Assembly: GCF_014202765.1 (NCBI RefSeq)
Contig: NZ_JACHHN010000008.1
Location: 124,001-188,000 of the forward strand
DNA from: Silvimonas terrae
GTDB taxonomy: Bacteria; Pseudomonadota; Gammaproteobacteria; Burkholderiales; Chitinibacteraceae
Length of the DNA: 64,000 bases
Direction of reading: 5' to 3'
In this document: positions 1-8,784 of the stretch, piece after piece
Layout of the letters: every line of letters starts with the position of its first letter
Numbering within the stretch: the stretch's first letter is position 1
Made by a program: the position numbers and the translations under genes
The notes under the pieces: model-generated
Database searches by the model: none
Told to the model about the DNA's origin: nothing
What the model saw: the letters and a program-made list of their open reading frames with translations, nothing else

Positions 1-1111
1 CCAGGCCCAGCACTTCGGTATAGAAGCCAACATTCACGCTCACGCCGTAATTGCCTGGCTTGAACAGGAAGGCATAACGCTGCGTCCCGAACTGGTTGGT
101 GACCTGGTTGTTGAAGACCGTGTCGACCTGGCTCTGGATGGTTGCGGCCGGCATGCCCGGATCAAAAATCAGCACATTCGGGCCAAAATCAACCGGGCCG
201 CTTGGGGTCGGTGCCGGGGTCGGCGTGGGTGCTGGCGTAGGTGCGGGAGTCGGGGCTGGCGTTGGGGCCGGCGTGGGGGCGGGAGTTGGTGCTGGCGTTG
301 GCGCCGGGGTGGGTGCTGGCGTCGGGGCCGGTGTGGGTGCCGGTGTCGGAGCAGGCGTCGGTGTCGCGCCGGCATAGGTCAGCGTTTGCTGCGCTGTATC
401 TGTGGCAGAGCCATTGGCCTGGCCGATGGTGAAGGAATAGGCCACCACCGCACCGTTGGCCAAACCGGAAATCTGGTAGGTGTTGTTGGTGCCGCTATTG
501 GTCATGCGCACGTTAAGCTGACCACCGCCATTGACCGTGTAGTGAATGTCAGCCCAGGTGCCGCCATTGGCGTAGAACGCCACCACACCCCCAGACAACT
601 GCGTTGCCCCGTAACTGGCTGCTGGCGTTGGCGCCGGTGTGGGGGTCGGGGCTGGAGTGGGAACCGGTGTGGGGGCCGGAGTCGGCGCTGGCGTGGGTGC
701 CGGTGTGGGTGTCGGGGTGGCTGCACCGGAATAGGTAAACTGCGCCCAGGCCGTATCTTGCGCCGAACCATCTGCCTGGCCGACCGTGAACGAATACCTC
801 ACCACTGCGCCAGCCGGAATACCGGTCACCGTATAGGTGTTGTTGGTCCCGCTGTTGGTCATGCGGACATTCAACTGTCCACCCCCAGCGACGGTGTAGT
901 GAATGTCCGCCCATGTGCCACCATTGGCGTAGAACTGCACCGTGCCGCCACTTTGCTGCGTATAGCCGGTGCTGATCGTGGCGGCTTGCACCACGGGCGC
1001 AATGGCGAGCGAACCGCCCACTACGAGCGGCCCAGGCGCCATGCTCAATGTTGCCAGCGCGAGCGCGATAATGCGCTTTTTGCTGGTCCCTTGCTGCCAG
1101 TTACTTTGCAT
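1..1111 (-). CDS. Secreted glucan-binding enzyme with two CBM56-like modules (3' part missing)
   Basis: The gene starts at the ATG at 1111, behind a GGAGGAGA ribosome site, and runs off the left edge, so about 370 N-terminal residues are visible. A long signal peptide ends near residue 43 (VQA-A). Residues ~45-130 form a beta-rich module with the WADIHYTV and QLNVRM signatures that I associate with CBM56, a beta-1,3-glucan-binding family. A Pro-Thr/Ala linker follows, then a second near-identical module, another linker, and the start of a domain opening with [10 protein letters not shown] that resembles right-handed beta-helix carbohydrate enzymes. The catalytic part is mostly outside the window, so the substrate is inferred only from the CBMs. 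Export is clear; the enzyme class is not. Confidence 0.75.
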   Translation of the reverse strand, partial: MQSNWQQGTSKKRIIALALATLSMAPGPLVVGGSLAIAPVVQAATISTGYTQQSGGTVQFYANGGTWADIHYTVAGGGQLNVRMTNSGTNNTYTVTGIPAGAVVRYSFTVGQADGSAQDTAWAQFTYSGAATPTPTPAPTPAPTPAPTPVPTPAPTPTPAPTPAASYGATQLSGGVVAFYANGGTWADIHYTVNGGGQLNVRMTNSGTNNTYQISGLANGAVVAYSFTIGQANGSATDTAQQTLTYAGATPTPAPTPAPTPAPTPAPTPAPTPAPTPAPTPAPTPAPTPAPTPAPTPTPAPTPSGPVDFGPNVLIFDPGMPAATIQSQVDTVFNNQVTNQFGTQRYAFLFKPGNYGVSVNVGFYTEVLGL

Positions 1112-1187
1112 TTATTGTCTCCTCCAACGTTCGACTGCGAATCGACGGCTTGAAATCCATTTCATACTCAGTGCCGACTCGCATTCC

Positions 1188-1245
1188 GACAAGTAAATGC
1201 TTTACCCTACATGTCTTGTTTGTTACTAGCTCCTGACAAGTAAAT
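1188..1245. promoter_or_regulatory. Direct repeat upstream of the secreted enzyme gene
   Basis: The 11-mer GACAAGTAAAT occurs at 1188-1198 and again at 1235-1245, 47 bp apart, in the region upstream of the enzyme start at 1111. Spaced identical copies in an otherwise unstructured region could be regulator-binding half-sites. This is an inference from repetition only. Confidence 0.25.
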
Positions 1246-1723
1246 TCGCCATCCAAACCGGATTTGACTCTGGATTTTCTGACACGTGTACAGCCGATGA
1301 ACGTAGCAACTTAGTGCGTTACCGGCTGCCGTGTGCCCGCTTCTGGCGCGTTTTTCGCCCACCCGCATTTGCTGCGTTGCATCAGGAAAAGGCCGTTTTT
1401 GGGTATCTTGAAAAACCGGGTATGGCAGCCGGTTTATTGAGATCAAATGCTTGATATACCAGCGTTTATGCCGGTTTGATGAATGCCTGAGAGTAGCGCG
1501 TATTGATGCCAATGCTGGAGGAGGAAGGGGTGTTTCCTGAAAACGGTTTCACCGTATTGGGTCAGCTTGCGCCGTTGTGGCGCAGCAAGCGGCGCACAAG
1601 GGTATGCCAAAGCCCAGGTGATGGCCTTTCAACGTGCTTTCATGATGGATTTTAAACATGCGAACGTCATGAGTTGCGCCTCTTAAGGGCACAAGGTCAG
1701 GCAAGGGGGCGGGCAGGTAAACT
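1246..1723. other. Intergenic region without a supported gene
   Basis: About 480 bases between the secreted enzyme promoter region and the glycosyltransferase terminator. A 101-codon open frame on the minus strand (1207-1512) has no ribosome site, no recognisable domain and a composition unlike the neighbours, so I do not call it. Confidence 0.5.
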
Positions 1724-1750
1724 GCGTTGCCTGCGGGGTGCAGGCAACGC
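1724..1750 (-). terminator. Hairpin after the glycosyltransferase operon
   Basis: A perfect 11-bp stem (GCGTTGCCTGC with its complement, loop of 5) lies 14 bases past the stop codon of the minus-strand glycosyltransferase. The T-tract after it is weak, so termination efficiency is uncertain. Confidence 0.5.
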
Positions 1751-1763
1751 GGCAAGGCGCAGG

Positions 1764-2870
1764 TCAGGCCGGAACAGGCGGGGAGGCCAACGGGCTGCCT
1801 GGATTGATATGCGGACGGCGGCGGCCATTGAGCAACTGGTCGAACAAGGCGAGATAACCGCGCCCCATGGTATCCAGGCGATGATGCTGCTCGTAGTAAT
1901 TGGCGGCGCGTTCAACCATGCCGGCTGCCCACTCGGGTTTATCCAGCAACGCGCTGATGTGTTGTGCCAGCGCGGTGGCATCACCCGGGGGGCTCAACAG
2001 ACCACGCTCTTCGGCCAGCAATTCCTTAAGGCCACCGGCACTGGTCGATGCGACGGGAATCCGCGCGCTGAAGGCATCCAGCACGCTGCTACCCAGACCT
2101 TCCTCACGTGAGCTCATGACAAAGACGTCAAACAGGCCGAACAACGCTTCCACGTTCTGCTGATAACCGGCAAACAGGAAATGATCCTGCAATTGCAGGG
2201 CAGCCACGCGGGCGCGCACTTCTTCTTGCAAGGCACCAGTGCCAAAGTGGACAAACACAAAGTCGTCACGCTGTTTCTTGAGTGCAGAGATGGCATCGAC
2301 CAGCATCAGCGGGTCTTTGTCGGCGGCCAGGGCAGAGGTGGTGGCGACCACCTTGCGGCCTGCCAGCCCCAGTTTCTCTGCCATGAGGGCCATGCGGGCA
2401 TGGTCGGTCACAACCGGCAAGGTGGCGTCCGCAATCACCGGCACATCGTCTACACCCACCGCCTTGACACTGTTGGCGCAAGCATCGCTGATGGCCACTA
2501 CCAGATCGGTATGGCGGTATTTGAAACGGGTCAACGCCCCTTTCAGGCGAAAAGCCACGCGGCGCGAATACACCACCGGCGCGGCATGCAGCCAGCGGGT
2601 CAATACGGCCCAGGTCAGCATGTGACCGGTTTGCACGTGCAAGATGTCGTAGGCCCGGCCATGGCGGATCAGAAAACCCATGACGCCGCCAGCGCCACCA
2701 CACTCATGCACCACAAAGCCGGCATCACGCGCCCGGCGCCCCATCTCGCTGCCCGCGCGGGACAACAGATGTACCGTGTGCCCATCTTCACGGAATTGCA
2801 GCATGGACAGGAACGTTTGCCGTTCGCCGCCACGCCAGCCATTTTCGAAATTCAGTTGCAGAATATTCAC
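1764..2870 (-). CDS. Glycosyltransferase family 4, probable LPS-core enzyme
   Basis: A 368-residue cytoplasmic protein with the two-Rossmann (GT-B) layout of family 4. The N-terminus has the Gly-rich GWRGGERQ loop (residues 11-18). The C-terminal half carries the nucleotide-sugar signature EEGLGSSVLDAF (256-267), the E-x7-E motif of retaining GT4 enzymes. It uses a GTG start that overlaps the stop of the upstream GT2 gene by 4 bp (GTGA), so the two are translationally coupled. Pairing with a WaaE-like enzyme suggests sugar addition to the lipopolysaccharide core; donor and acceptor cannot be read from the sequence. The C-terminal ~20 residues are Pro-rich and probably disordered. Confidence 0.85.
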   Translation of the reverse strand: MNILQLNFENGWRGGERQTFLSMLQFREDGHTVHLLSRAGSEMGRRARDAGFVVHECGGAGGVMGFLIRHGRAYDILHVQTGHMLTWAVLTRWLHAAPVVYSRRVAFRLKGALTRFKYRHTDLVVAISDACANSVKAVGVDDVPVIADATLPVVTDHARMALMAEKLGLAGRKVVATTSALAADKDPLMLVDAISALKKQRDDFVFVHFGTGALQEEVRARVAALQLQDHFLFAGYQQNVEALFGLFDVFVMSSREEGLGSSVLDAFSARIPVASTSAGGLKELLAEERGLLSPPGDATALAQHISALLDKPEWAAGMVERAANYYEQHHRLDTMGRGYLALFDQLLNGRRRPHINPGSPLASPPVPA

Positions 2871-3619
2871 GATTTCGCCTCATTTCGTCCTAGCTGCGCC
2901 AGCTTGGCGTAGCGACAGAAATTACCGATGCCGGCGGTCACGGCCAGCAAGAAGCCCTCACGGCCATCCAGAAAACCGCGCTGAAAGGTGTAATGGCGTA
3001 CAAAAGTCCAGAAACCACGGAAACAGGCCCCCAGCAGCGTGGCACGTTTGCCGGCGGCAAATTTTTCTTGCGCGGCATCGCTGGAATAGCGGTTGATCTT
3101 GGCAAGCACGCTTTCCAGATCCGGGTAGCTGTAATGCAACAAGTGATGACGCAAACGGCCAGTGACGCCCTGAGTGAGCAGGCGTTCATGCACGGCCACG
3201 TCGGTAAAACGCGCCTTGCCGCGCCGGAACAGCCGCAGCACAGGGTCCGGCCACCAGCCGCTGTGCCGGATAAAGCGGCCACAAAAGCTGGATAAGCGGG
3301 GTAGTTCGTAGCAATCAAACGCCGGGGCCGACAGGGTTTGCAGGATTTCTTCCTGCAGGCCTTCCGGTACGCGTTCATCCGCGTCGATGGACAACACCCA
3401 GTCGCCCTGTGCCAGATCCAGTGCCCGGTTCTTTTGCGGGCCAAAGCCGGGCCAGTCGGTTTCGATCACGCGTGCACCCAGGGCCCGCGCAGCTTCGACA
3501 GTGCCGTCAGTACTGCCCGAATCGACCACGATGATCTCGTCGGCAAACGCCACAGAGGCAAGACAATCGCGCAGATTGGCGATTTCGTTATGTGTGATCA
3601 GAATGACGGAAAGGCGCAT
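2867..3619 (-). CDS. Glycosyltransferase family 2, WaaE/KdtX-like LPS core enzyme
   Basis: A 250-residue GT-A enzyme beginning MRLSVILITHNE. The family-2 features are all visible: THNE (9-12), VDSGSTD (32-38), and a DxD-type metal site in SIDADERV (78-85). Size and the GFGPQKNRALDLA segment match the WaaE/KdtX group, which adds a glucose to heptose I of the LPS inner core. I chose the ATG at 3619; the frame stays open to 3988 but that extension would run through the divergent kinase gene. First gene of a two-gene operon with the GT4. A PmrA-type direct repeat lies about 100 bp upstream. Confidence 0.85.
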   Translation of the reverse strand: MRLSVILITHNEIANLRDCLASVAFADEIIVVDSGSTDGTVEAARALGARVIETDWPGFGPQKNRALDLAQGDWVLSIDADERVPEGLQEEILQTLSAPAFDCYELPRLSSFCGRFIRHSGWWPDPVLRLFRRGKARFTDVAVHERLLTQGVTGRLRHHLLHYSYPDLESVLAKINRYSSDAAQEKFAAGKRATLLGACFRGFWTFVRHYTFQRGFLDGREGFLLAVTAGIGNFCRYAKLAQLGRNEAKS

Positions 3620-3718
3620 GAAACAGACTGAAACCGTAAGCAGATAGAAGAAAACCGGATACAAAGACAGGCACAAAAACGGCGCATGCCTAACGTGCAG
3701 GAAAGATAGACACCGTTC

Positions 3719-3735
3719 CTTAAGGAAATCTGAAG
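3719..3735. promoter_or_regulatory. PmrA/OmpR-type direct-repeat box
   Basis: CTTAAG-N5-CTGAAG, two 6-mers one helical turn apart, the arrangement of PmrA/BasR binding sites (consensus YTTAAK-N5-YTTAAK). It sits between the LPS glycosyltransferase operon and the divergent sensor kinase. The match is 5 of 6 in the second half-site; function is inferred. Confidence 0.4.
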
Positions 3736-3877
3736 GAAACGGAGAAATAGTTGATTTTGGCAAATTTGCAGAAAAACATGCCGTAACCATTGATTTCTTA
3801 CGGGTGGTCAGCGGGCCGTAGCGGGGCCGCGTTATAGTTCGCGCTCGCTCCTTGTTCCTTCGTTTCCCGGATCTGCC

Positions 3878-5227
3878 ATGCTCCGTTTTCCCCGCTCGCT
3901 GGGTGGTCGCTTGATGACTTACTGCCTGATCAGTCTGGTGCTGATCACGGCCATTGTGCTGGGTGGTGGTTACGCCATGGCGCGGCAACGTAGCGAGCGC
4001 TGGTTTGATAACCGCCTCAAGGAAAGCGCACAGCTATTGCTGGCGTTTGAGCTGGACCAGGCCAGCCCCAACCGGGTAGGGCCGCATGCCGCGCAACTCC
4101 CCACCGGGCCGTTTGCCGTGCAGATTTTTGGCCCGGATGGCAAACAACTGTTTGCCTCGCCCAATGCGCCAGTCTGGCCGTTTGAGCAACAACCCGGCTT
4201 TAGCAATCGGGAGATCGGCGACAAAACCTGGCGCTCGTATACCGAGTGGGATTCTGATGGCGATTTCCAGGTGCGGGTGCTGGAAGACTATGCGGACCAT
4301 GACCAGTTTCTGCATTTGCTGGCCCGCCGTCAGCTCGTCACACTGTTGCTGGTGTTACCGGTCGTTTCTGCCGCCTTGTTTTACAGTGTCCGGCGCGGTT
4401 TGCGGCCTTTGCATGACCTGTCACAGCAACTGGATAACTTCGACCCTAATGACCCCGAGCGCTTTGCGACGGACGCGCTGGTCGAAGAACTGCAAAAACC
4501 GGCAATTGCGCTCAACGCGCTGCTAGACCGGGTAGATGCCATGCTGGAGCGGGAGCGCCATTTCACCTCTGACGCGGCCCACGAATTGCGAACCCCCTTT
4601 GCCGCCTTGCTGGTCCAGGCCGAAGTTGCCCGGACCACGCGGGATGACGCCCGGCGTGAACATGCGCTGTTTGCGGTAGAAGAAGCGGCGCGCCGCGGGG
4701 GACACCTGGTAGAACAACTACTGGCGCTGGCCAGGCTGGACCGCGCCGAACGCCTGCCGCGTGAAGTCTTTGATCTGGCCAGCCTGAGCCGCAACACCCT
4801 GGCCGAACTGGCCGGCCGGGCCGCCGACAAGGATCAGCAACTGAGCCTGAATGCGCCGGAGCGCTTGCTGTTCATTGGTCACGCCGTGGCCATATCAACC
4901 GCCCTGCGTAACCTGGTGGAAAACGCCATCCGCTATACGCCGCATGCGGCGCAGATCAACGTCACCTTGCAAAGCAGCCAGCAAGGGATTGAACTGGTGG
5001 TGCAGGATAACGGCCCGGGTATTGAGCCTGCACTGCGGGAACGGGTGCTGGACCGTTTCTATCGGCCGCCGGGTGGCGCGGAAGACGGTTGTGGGCTGGG
5101 CCTGTCACTGGTGGCACAGGCGGTGACGTTGCATGGCGGCACGCTGACGCTGGAAGACACCCCGCAGCAGCCCGGCTTGCAAGTGCGGGTGACTTTGCCG
5201 CATGCCCCTTTGAATGTCGCCGTCTGA
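3878..5227 (+). CDS. Sensor histidine kinase, QseC/PmrB type, no adjacent response regulator
   Basis: A 449-residue inner-membrane kinase. Two transmembrane segments (about 12-34 and 152-171) bracket a ~115-residue periplasmic sensor. A HAMP-like stretch follows, then the phosphoacceptor His in HELRTP (H235), the N box NLVENAIRYTP (345-355), the G1 box DNGPGIE (377-383) and the G2 box GCGLGLS (404-410), so it should be catalytically complete. QseC and PmrB relatives normally lie directly after their regulator gene. Here the upstream side is a divergent LPS operon and the downstream side a convergent AraC gene, so the partner must be elsewhere. The nearby PmrA-like box suggests a cell-envelope role. 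Confidence 0.88.
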   Translation: MLRFPRSLGGRLMTYCLISLVLITAIVLGGGYAMARQRSERWFDNRLKESAQLLLAFELDQASPNRVGPHAAQLPTGPFAVQIFGPDGKQLFASPNAPVWPFEQQPGFSNREIGDKTWRSYTEWDSDGDFQVRVLEDYADHDQFLHLLARRQLVTLLLVLPVVSAALFYSVRRGLRPLHDLSQQLDNFDPNDPERFATDALVEELQKPAIALNALLDRVDAMLERERHFTSDAAHELRTPFAALLVQAEVARTTRDDARREHALFAVEEAARRGGHLVEQLLALARLDRAERLPREVFDLASLSRNTLAELAGRAADKDQQLSLNAPERLLFIGHAVAISTALRNLVENAIRYTPHAAQINVTLQSSQQGIELVVQDNGPGIEPALRERVLDRFYRPPGGAEDGCGLGLSLVAQAVTLHGGTLTLEDTPQQPGLQVRVTLPHAPLNVAV

Positions 5228-5245
5228 TCGGGTTGTCCGGGAAGA

Positions 5246-6187
5246 TTAACCCGGCACTCTGGCCTGACGCCATGCCTGGGGTGTCATGCCGAAATGCAGC
5301 CGGAACGTGCGGGTAAAATAACTGGCCGTGGCAAACCCGCAAGCCCACGCAATCTCTTTCCCGGCCAGTGCGGGGTCTTGTAGCAAATGCGTGGCGCGCT
5401 CCATGCGCAGACGGTTGATAAAGCCTGCCAGATGCTCACCGGTACTCTGCCGGAACAGATGCGAGAGATAGTCCGCCGTGCAACCGGCGTCGGCCGCCAG
5501 CGTTTGCACGCTGAGCGCCTGATCACCCAGGCGGTTCTGGATCAGCACCCGCGCATGTGCGACCAGCGGCGGCTCGGCGCGGACTGCGGCTTGTTCCTCG
5601 TCGTCGAGCGCCTGCAATACGCCCAGGGTCGCCGCAGTGAGCAGGGCCCGCGTTTGCATCAGCCCCGCGCCATTGCGCGCCAGCCTGGCCGCATCGGCCA
5701 GCCAGCCGTGGATGTGGGGTGCCTCGGCATGATTGTGCGCTTCCAGATGCTCAATCCCCGGTTTGCCGGGCGCAACCTCGCGTGCCAGATGGCAGGTCAG
5801 CGCGGGGCCTTCGGCATAAATGACCACATTGCAAAAGGGTTCGTCCCCGGCGGCCTCGACGTGTTCCGCGTGTAGCAAACGGGGCGGCATCAGCAAGAGT
5901 TCTCCGGCTCTGACGGTGAGTTCGCCACGCACAAACCGGAAGGTGGTTGTGCCGGAAACCTGCAAGAACAACTCGGGGGCCAGATGAAAATGGCCATCGC
6001 CGCGCGCCAGCAAGCCGGTTTGCGGCGGTGGCAGCACAACAGGCTGGCTGGCGCTGGCCAGCCGCTGCCCGAATGCCGCCAGATGCTCACGCATGACCCG
6101 GCCCTGACCAGGAGAGCTGGTACGCACGCTTTTAAGCGGACTGGCGGCTTTGGCCAGCTTGAGTCGGCTATCCGGGTTTTTTGACAT
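5246..6187 (-). CDS. AraC-family regulator with cupin sensor domain
   Basis: A 313-residue regulator. Residues ~55-130 form a cupin-like ligand domain (GDGHFHLAPELFLQ, with the following beta strands). The last ~100 residues carry the double helix-turn-helix of AraC proteins, ending with the typical FTRTFRLHFGMTPQAWR signature. It is transcribed away from the thuA-like/oxidoreductase pair, the usual arrangement for a local sugar-catabolism regulator. The start at 6187 has a poor ribosome site; Met at MREHLAAF (about 30 residues in) is an alternative. Convergent with the kinase gene, 18 bp apart. Confidence 0.85.
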   Translation of the reverse strand: MSKNPDSRLKLAKAASPLKSVRTSSPGQGRVMREHLAAFGQRLASASQPVVLPPPQTGLLARGDGHFHLAPELFLQVSGTTTFRFVRGELTVRAGELLLMPPRLLHAEHVEAAGDEPFCNVVIYAEGPALTCHLAREVAPGKPGIEHLEAHNHAEAPHIHGWLADAARLARNGAGLMQTRALLTAATLGVLQALDDEEQAAVRAEPPLVAHARVLIQNRLGDQALSVQTLAADAGCTADYLSHLFRQSTGEHLAGFINRLRMERATHLLQDPALAGKEIAWACGFATASYFTRTFRLHFGMTPQAWRQARVPG

Positions 6188-6349
6188 TCTTTGCAGTTTT
6201 GTCGCAGTGATTCAGATTGAGGCGAGGGATCGGGCAGGGCTAATCTTGCTGCACCTGATGGCGCAGGATGCAGACAGTATCCGCTTTTATGTGCGCTTGC
6301 AGCATCGTTCTTGCCCACCCGCATTCCGGTTTTTTTCTGGAGAGTTATT

Positions 6350-7156
6350 GTGTCGAAATCCCGTATTTCTGTCATTGTCTGGAATGAATTTCAGCATGAA
6401 CGGCAGAACCCGGCGGTCGCCGCCATTTACCCGGATGGCCTGCATGCCGCCATTGCCAGCGCACTCAAAGAAGTACCGGCAGCCAGCCAGGGCGCGTTGC
6501 CACTAGAGATCAGTACCGCGACCCAGGACCAGCCAGAACATGGCCTGACCGAGGCGCGCCTGGCCGATTGCGATGTGCTGATCTGGTGGGGGCATAAGGC
6601 GCATGCGCAGGTCAGCGATGAGATCGTGGCCCGTGTGCAAAAACGCGTGCTGGAGGGCATGGGTTTGATCGTGCTGCACTCCGGCCATTTTTCCAAAATC
6701 TTCCGCCGCCTGATGGGCACCAACTGCTCGCTCAAATGGCGTGAAGCCGACGAGAAAGAACGGCTGTGGGTGGTCGAGCCATCCCACCCCATCGCCGCTG
6801 GGCTGGGTGAATACTTTGAGCTGCCCTACGAAGAAATGTACGGTGAGCGCTTTGATATTCCGCAGCCGGATGAACTGGTGTTCCTGTCCTGGTTTGAAGG
6901 TGGGGAGGTGTTCCGTTCTGGCTGTTGCTGGCAACGTGGCCACGGCCGCGTGTTCTACTTCCGCCCGGGGCATGAGGCCTATCCGACCTATTACGACCGC
7001 AATGTCCAGCAGGTCCTGGCCAATGCCGTGCAGTGGGCCGCGCCGCGCGTCCAGATCGTGGACATTTGCCCGAATGCGCCTGCACTGGAACCCATCGCCA
7101 AAAAGGAGGTGACGTTTTCCAAAGTCGGCTTCGTACAAGGCAAGGGGGATATCTGA
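6350..7156 (+). CDS. ThuA-family protein (trehalose/sugar utilisation)
   Basis: A 268-residue protein of the ThuA family, with a glutamine-amidotransferase-like (flavodoxin) fold. Family landmarks are [11 protein letters not shown] near the N-terminus, the LIWWGHKAH segment, and [18 protein letters not shown] in the centre. I chose the GTG at 6350 because CTGGAGAG lies 7 bases upstream. In rhizobia ThuA acts with the oxidoreductase ThuB in conversion of disaccharides such as trehalose to 3-keto derivatives. Here the next gene is a ThuB-type oxidoreductase overlapping by one base (TGATG), supporting joint function. The actual sugar is not shown by the sequence. Confidence 0.85.
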   Translation: MSKSRISVIVWNEFQHERQNPAVAAIYPDGLHAAIASALKEVPAASQGALPLEISTATQDQPEHGLTEARLADCDVLIWWGHKAHAQVSDEIVARVQKRVLEGMGLIVLHSGHFSKIFRRLMGTNCSLKWREADEKERLWVVEPSHPIAAGLGEYFELPYEEMYGERFDIPQPDELVFLSWFEGGEVFRSGCCWQRGHGRVFYFRPGHEAYPTYYDRNVQQVLANAVQWAAPRVQIVDICPNAPALEPIAKKEVTFSKVGFVQGKGDI

Positions 7157-8223
7157 TGAGCGCATCACCAACAACACGGTTACGCATCGGCGTGGTCGGG
7201 CTGGGTATCGGCCGCAAACATATCCAGGGCTGGCAGTTGCATCCGCAAGTGGATGTGGTTGCCATTGCCGACCCAGATGCCACACGGCTGGCCAAAGTGG
7301 GCGATGAGTTCACCGTGCCGGGCCGTTACGACAGCCTGGAAGCCATGCTGGCGGCAGAAAAACTGGACGTCATCAGCATCTGTACGCCCAACAAGTTTCA
7401 CAAAGTGCTGACACTGGCGGCGCTGGCGGCAGGTTGTCATGTGCTGTGTGAAAAGCCCATGGCAATGAACGCGGACGAAGGGCGTGAAATGCTCGCCGCC
7501 GCAAAGCGCGCCGGCAAGCGGCTGATGATCAATTTCTCTTACCGTTTCAGCGCGCAATCCCGCGCCCTGAAAGCGCAAGTGGACGCTGGCGTGTTTGGCG
7601 ATTTCTACATGGGCCGCACGGTATGGCACCGCCGCCGGGGCATGCCAGGCTTTGGCGGCTGGTTTGGCACCAAAGCGCTTTCTGGCGGCGGCCCCTTGAT
7701 TGATCTGGGCGTGCACCGGCTGGACCTGGCGCTCTGGCTGATGGGTTATCCCAAGCCTGTGTGGGTGCTGGGTAATACCTGGAACCCCATCGCCAGCGAA
7801 CTGGCGCGGCAGTCTGGCAAGACGTTTGATGTGGAAGACCTGGCCAGTGCCTTTATCCGTTTTGACAACGGCGCGACCTTGTCGCTGGAAGCCTCCTGGG
7901 CGGCCAATATCAAAGAGGCTGATCTGATGGAAACGCGCCTCCTCGGCACTAAAGCCGGCTTGCTGCAGCACAATCTGGATGAAGGCTATACGTTTGATGC
8001 GCATATCTTCACCGAGCAGCATGGCGCGGCGCTGGATATCCATGTCCACCCGCCCAAAGAGGAAGGCCTGCCGGCCATGTATGAACTGGCCGCGGCGATC
8101 CTGGCGGACCGGCCCCACCCGGCATCGGGGGAGGAGGGCTTGATTGTGATGGAGATTCTGGATGCGGTGTATGCGAGCGCGGCGAGTGGAGGGCCGGTGA
8201 GGATTGGGGGAGCCACTGCGTAG
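7156..8223 (+). CDS. Gfo/Idh/MocA-family oxidoreductase, ThuB-like
   Basis: A 355-residue NAD(P)-dependent sugar dehydrogenase. The Rossmann domain begins with VVGLGIGRKH (Gly-rich nucleotide loop), the EKP motif is present in CEKPMAMN, and the C-terminal substrate domain has the GGPLIDLGVHRLD signature with the conserved Asp/His pair. The start ATG overlaps the thuA-like stop codon by one base. With the divergent cupin-AraC regulator these genes look like a small catabolic module for an oxidisable sugar. No transporter or hydrolase adjoins it; the sequence after the gene is a repeat cluster. Confidence 0.87.
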   Translation: MSASPTTRLRIGVVGLGIGRKHIQGWQLHPQVDVVAIADPDATRLAKVGDEFTVPGRYDSLEAMLAAEKLDVISICTPNKFHKVLTLAALAAGCHVLCEKPMAMNADEGREMLAAAKRAGKRLMINFSYRFSAQSRALKAQVDAGVFGDFYMGRTVWHRRRGMPGFGGWFGTKALSGGGPLIDLGVHRLDLALWLMGYPKPVWVLGNTWNPIASELARQSGKTFDVEDLASAFIRFDNGATLSLEASWAANIKEADLMETRLLGTKAGLLQHNLDEGYTFDAHIFTEQHGAALDIHVHPPKEEGLPAMYELAAAILADRPHPASGEEGLIVMEILDAVYASAASGGPVRIGGATA

Positions 8224-8265
8224 CCCGGATGGAGGCCGCCAGGCCGGGAATCCGGGGTGGCGGAG
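8222..8265. repeat. Family A dispersed repeat, single arm
   Basis: One arm of the GTAGCCCGGATG...GGAATCCGGGG repeat, beginning at the stop codon of the oxidoreductase gene. The same arm recurs near 22.9, 24.7, 25.7-26.1, 41.6 and 47.7 kb, usually with its reverse complement nearby. Confidence 0.8.
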
Positions 8266-8314
8266 CTGGTTCATATTGACGTGGGTTTAAGCGCCTGCGG
8301 CGCGGGTGTTTTAC

Positions 8315-8580
8315 ATGTCGGGGGTTGCCCGACAGCAAGTGCCTTTCTTTTGGGTCGCCAAAAGAAAGGCACCAAAGAAAAGGCGACCCCTGCGACAGCG
8401 CCCCTTCGGGGTTCCCTGTGCTTCTCGCAAAGTCCGGCTGGCTCCAGGGAACTCGGGCTGCGCCCTCAAACACCCTTACGCCGAAACCCCGGCCCTCCCT
8501 GCGATGCTCGGCGCTGCCGGAGGGGAGGCAAGTCAAAAGCGACGGCAACATCAAAAGCAACCCCAACCCCACAAATCATC
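8315..8580 (+). repeat. Family B dispersed repeat with CTTTCTTTTGG hairpin
   Basis: Contains a perfect 14-bp hairpin at 8339-8370 (TGCCTTTCTTTTGG, loop of 4), then a GGCGACCC core and an A/C-rich tail. Related copies lie at 24.4, 34.9 and 47.5 kb. The whole 8224-8784 gap is repeat material and no gene is supported in it. Confidence 0.8.
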
Positions 8581-8618
8581 TGCGTGCAAGAATGGTTCAC
8601 CTTGCCCACCACTTCGTC

Positions 8619-8638
8619 ATTCCCGCGGAGGCGGGAAT
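8619..8638. repeat. dRS3-like 20-mer
   Basis: ATTCCC-N8-GGGAAT, an exact match to the pattern of the Neisseria dRS3 element. Other window copies carry one or two changes in the arms. Confidence 0.8.
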
Positions 8639-8784
8639 CCAGCTGCAATATTGACAAGGATGAAAGCGCTATTCCCCAGACCACCACCTGGCCATTCCAG
8701 CCCTTCGCACCTCCAAATCCAGAAAAAACGCGCTGACCCTCAGGCCAGCGCGTTTCGTTTTTACACCCAACAACCAGCAACCAA

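Noticed and set aside
1207-1512. 101-codon minus-strand frame
   Set aside because: No ribosome site, no recognisable domain, composition unlike neighbours.
5219-5228. GCCGTCTGAT, close to the Neisseria DNA uptake sequence
   Set aside because: A single near-match spanning a Val-stop codon pair; I noticed no full GCCGTCTGAA copies, so it is most likely chance.
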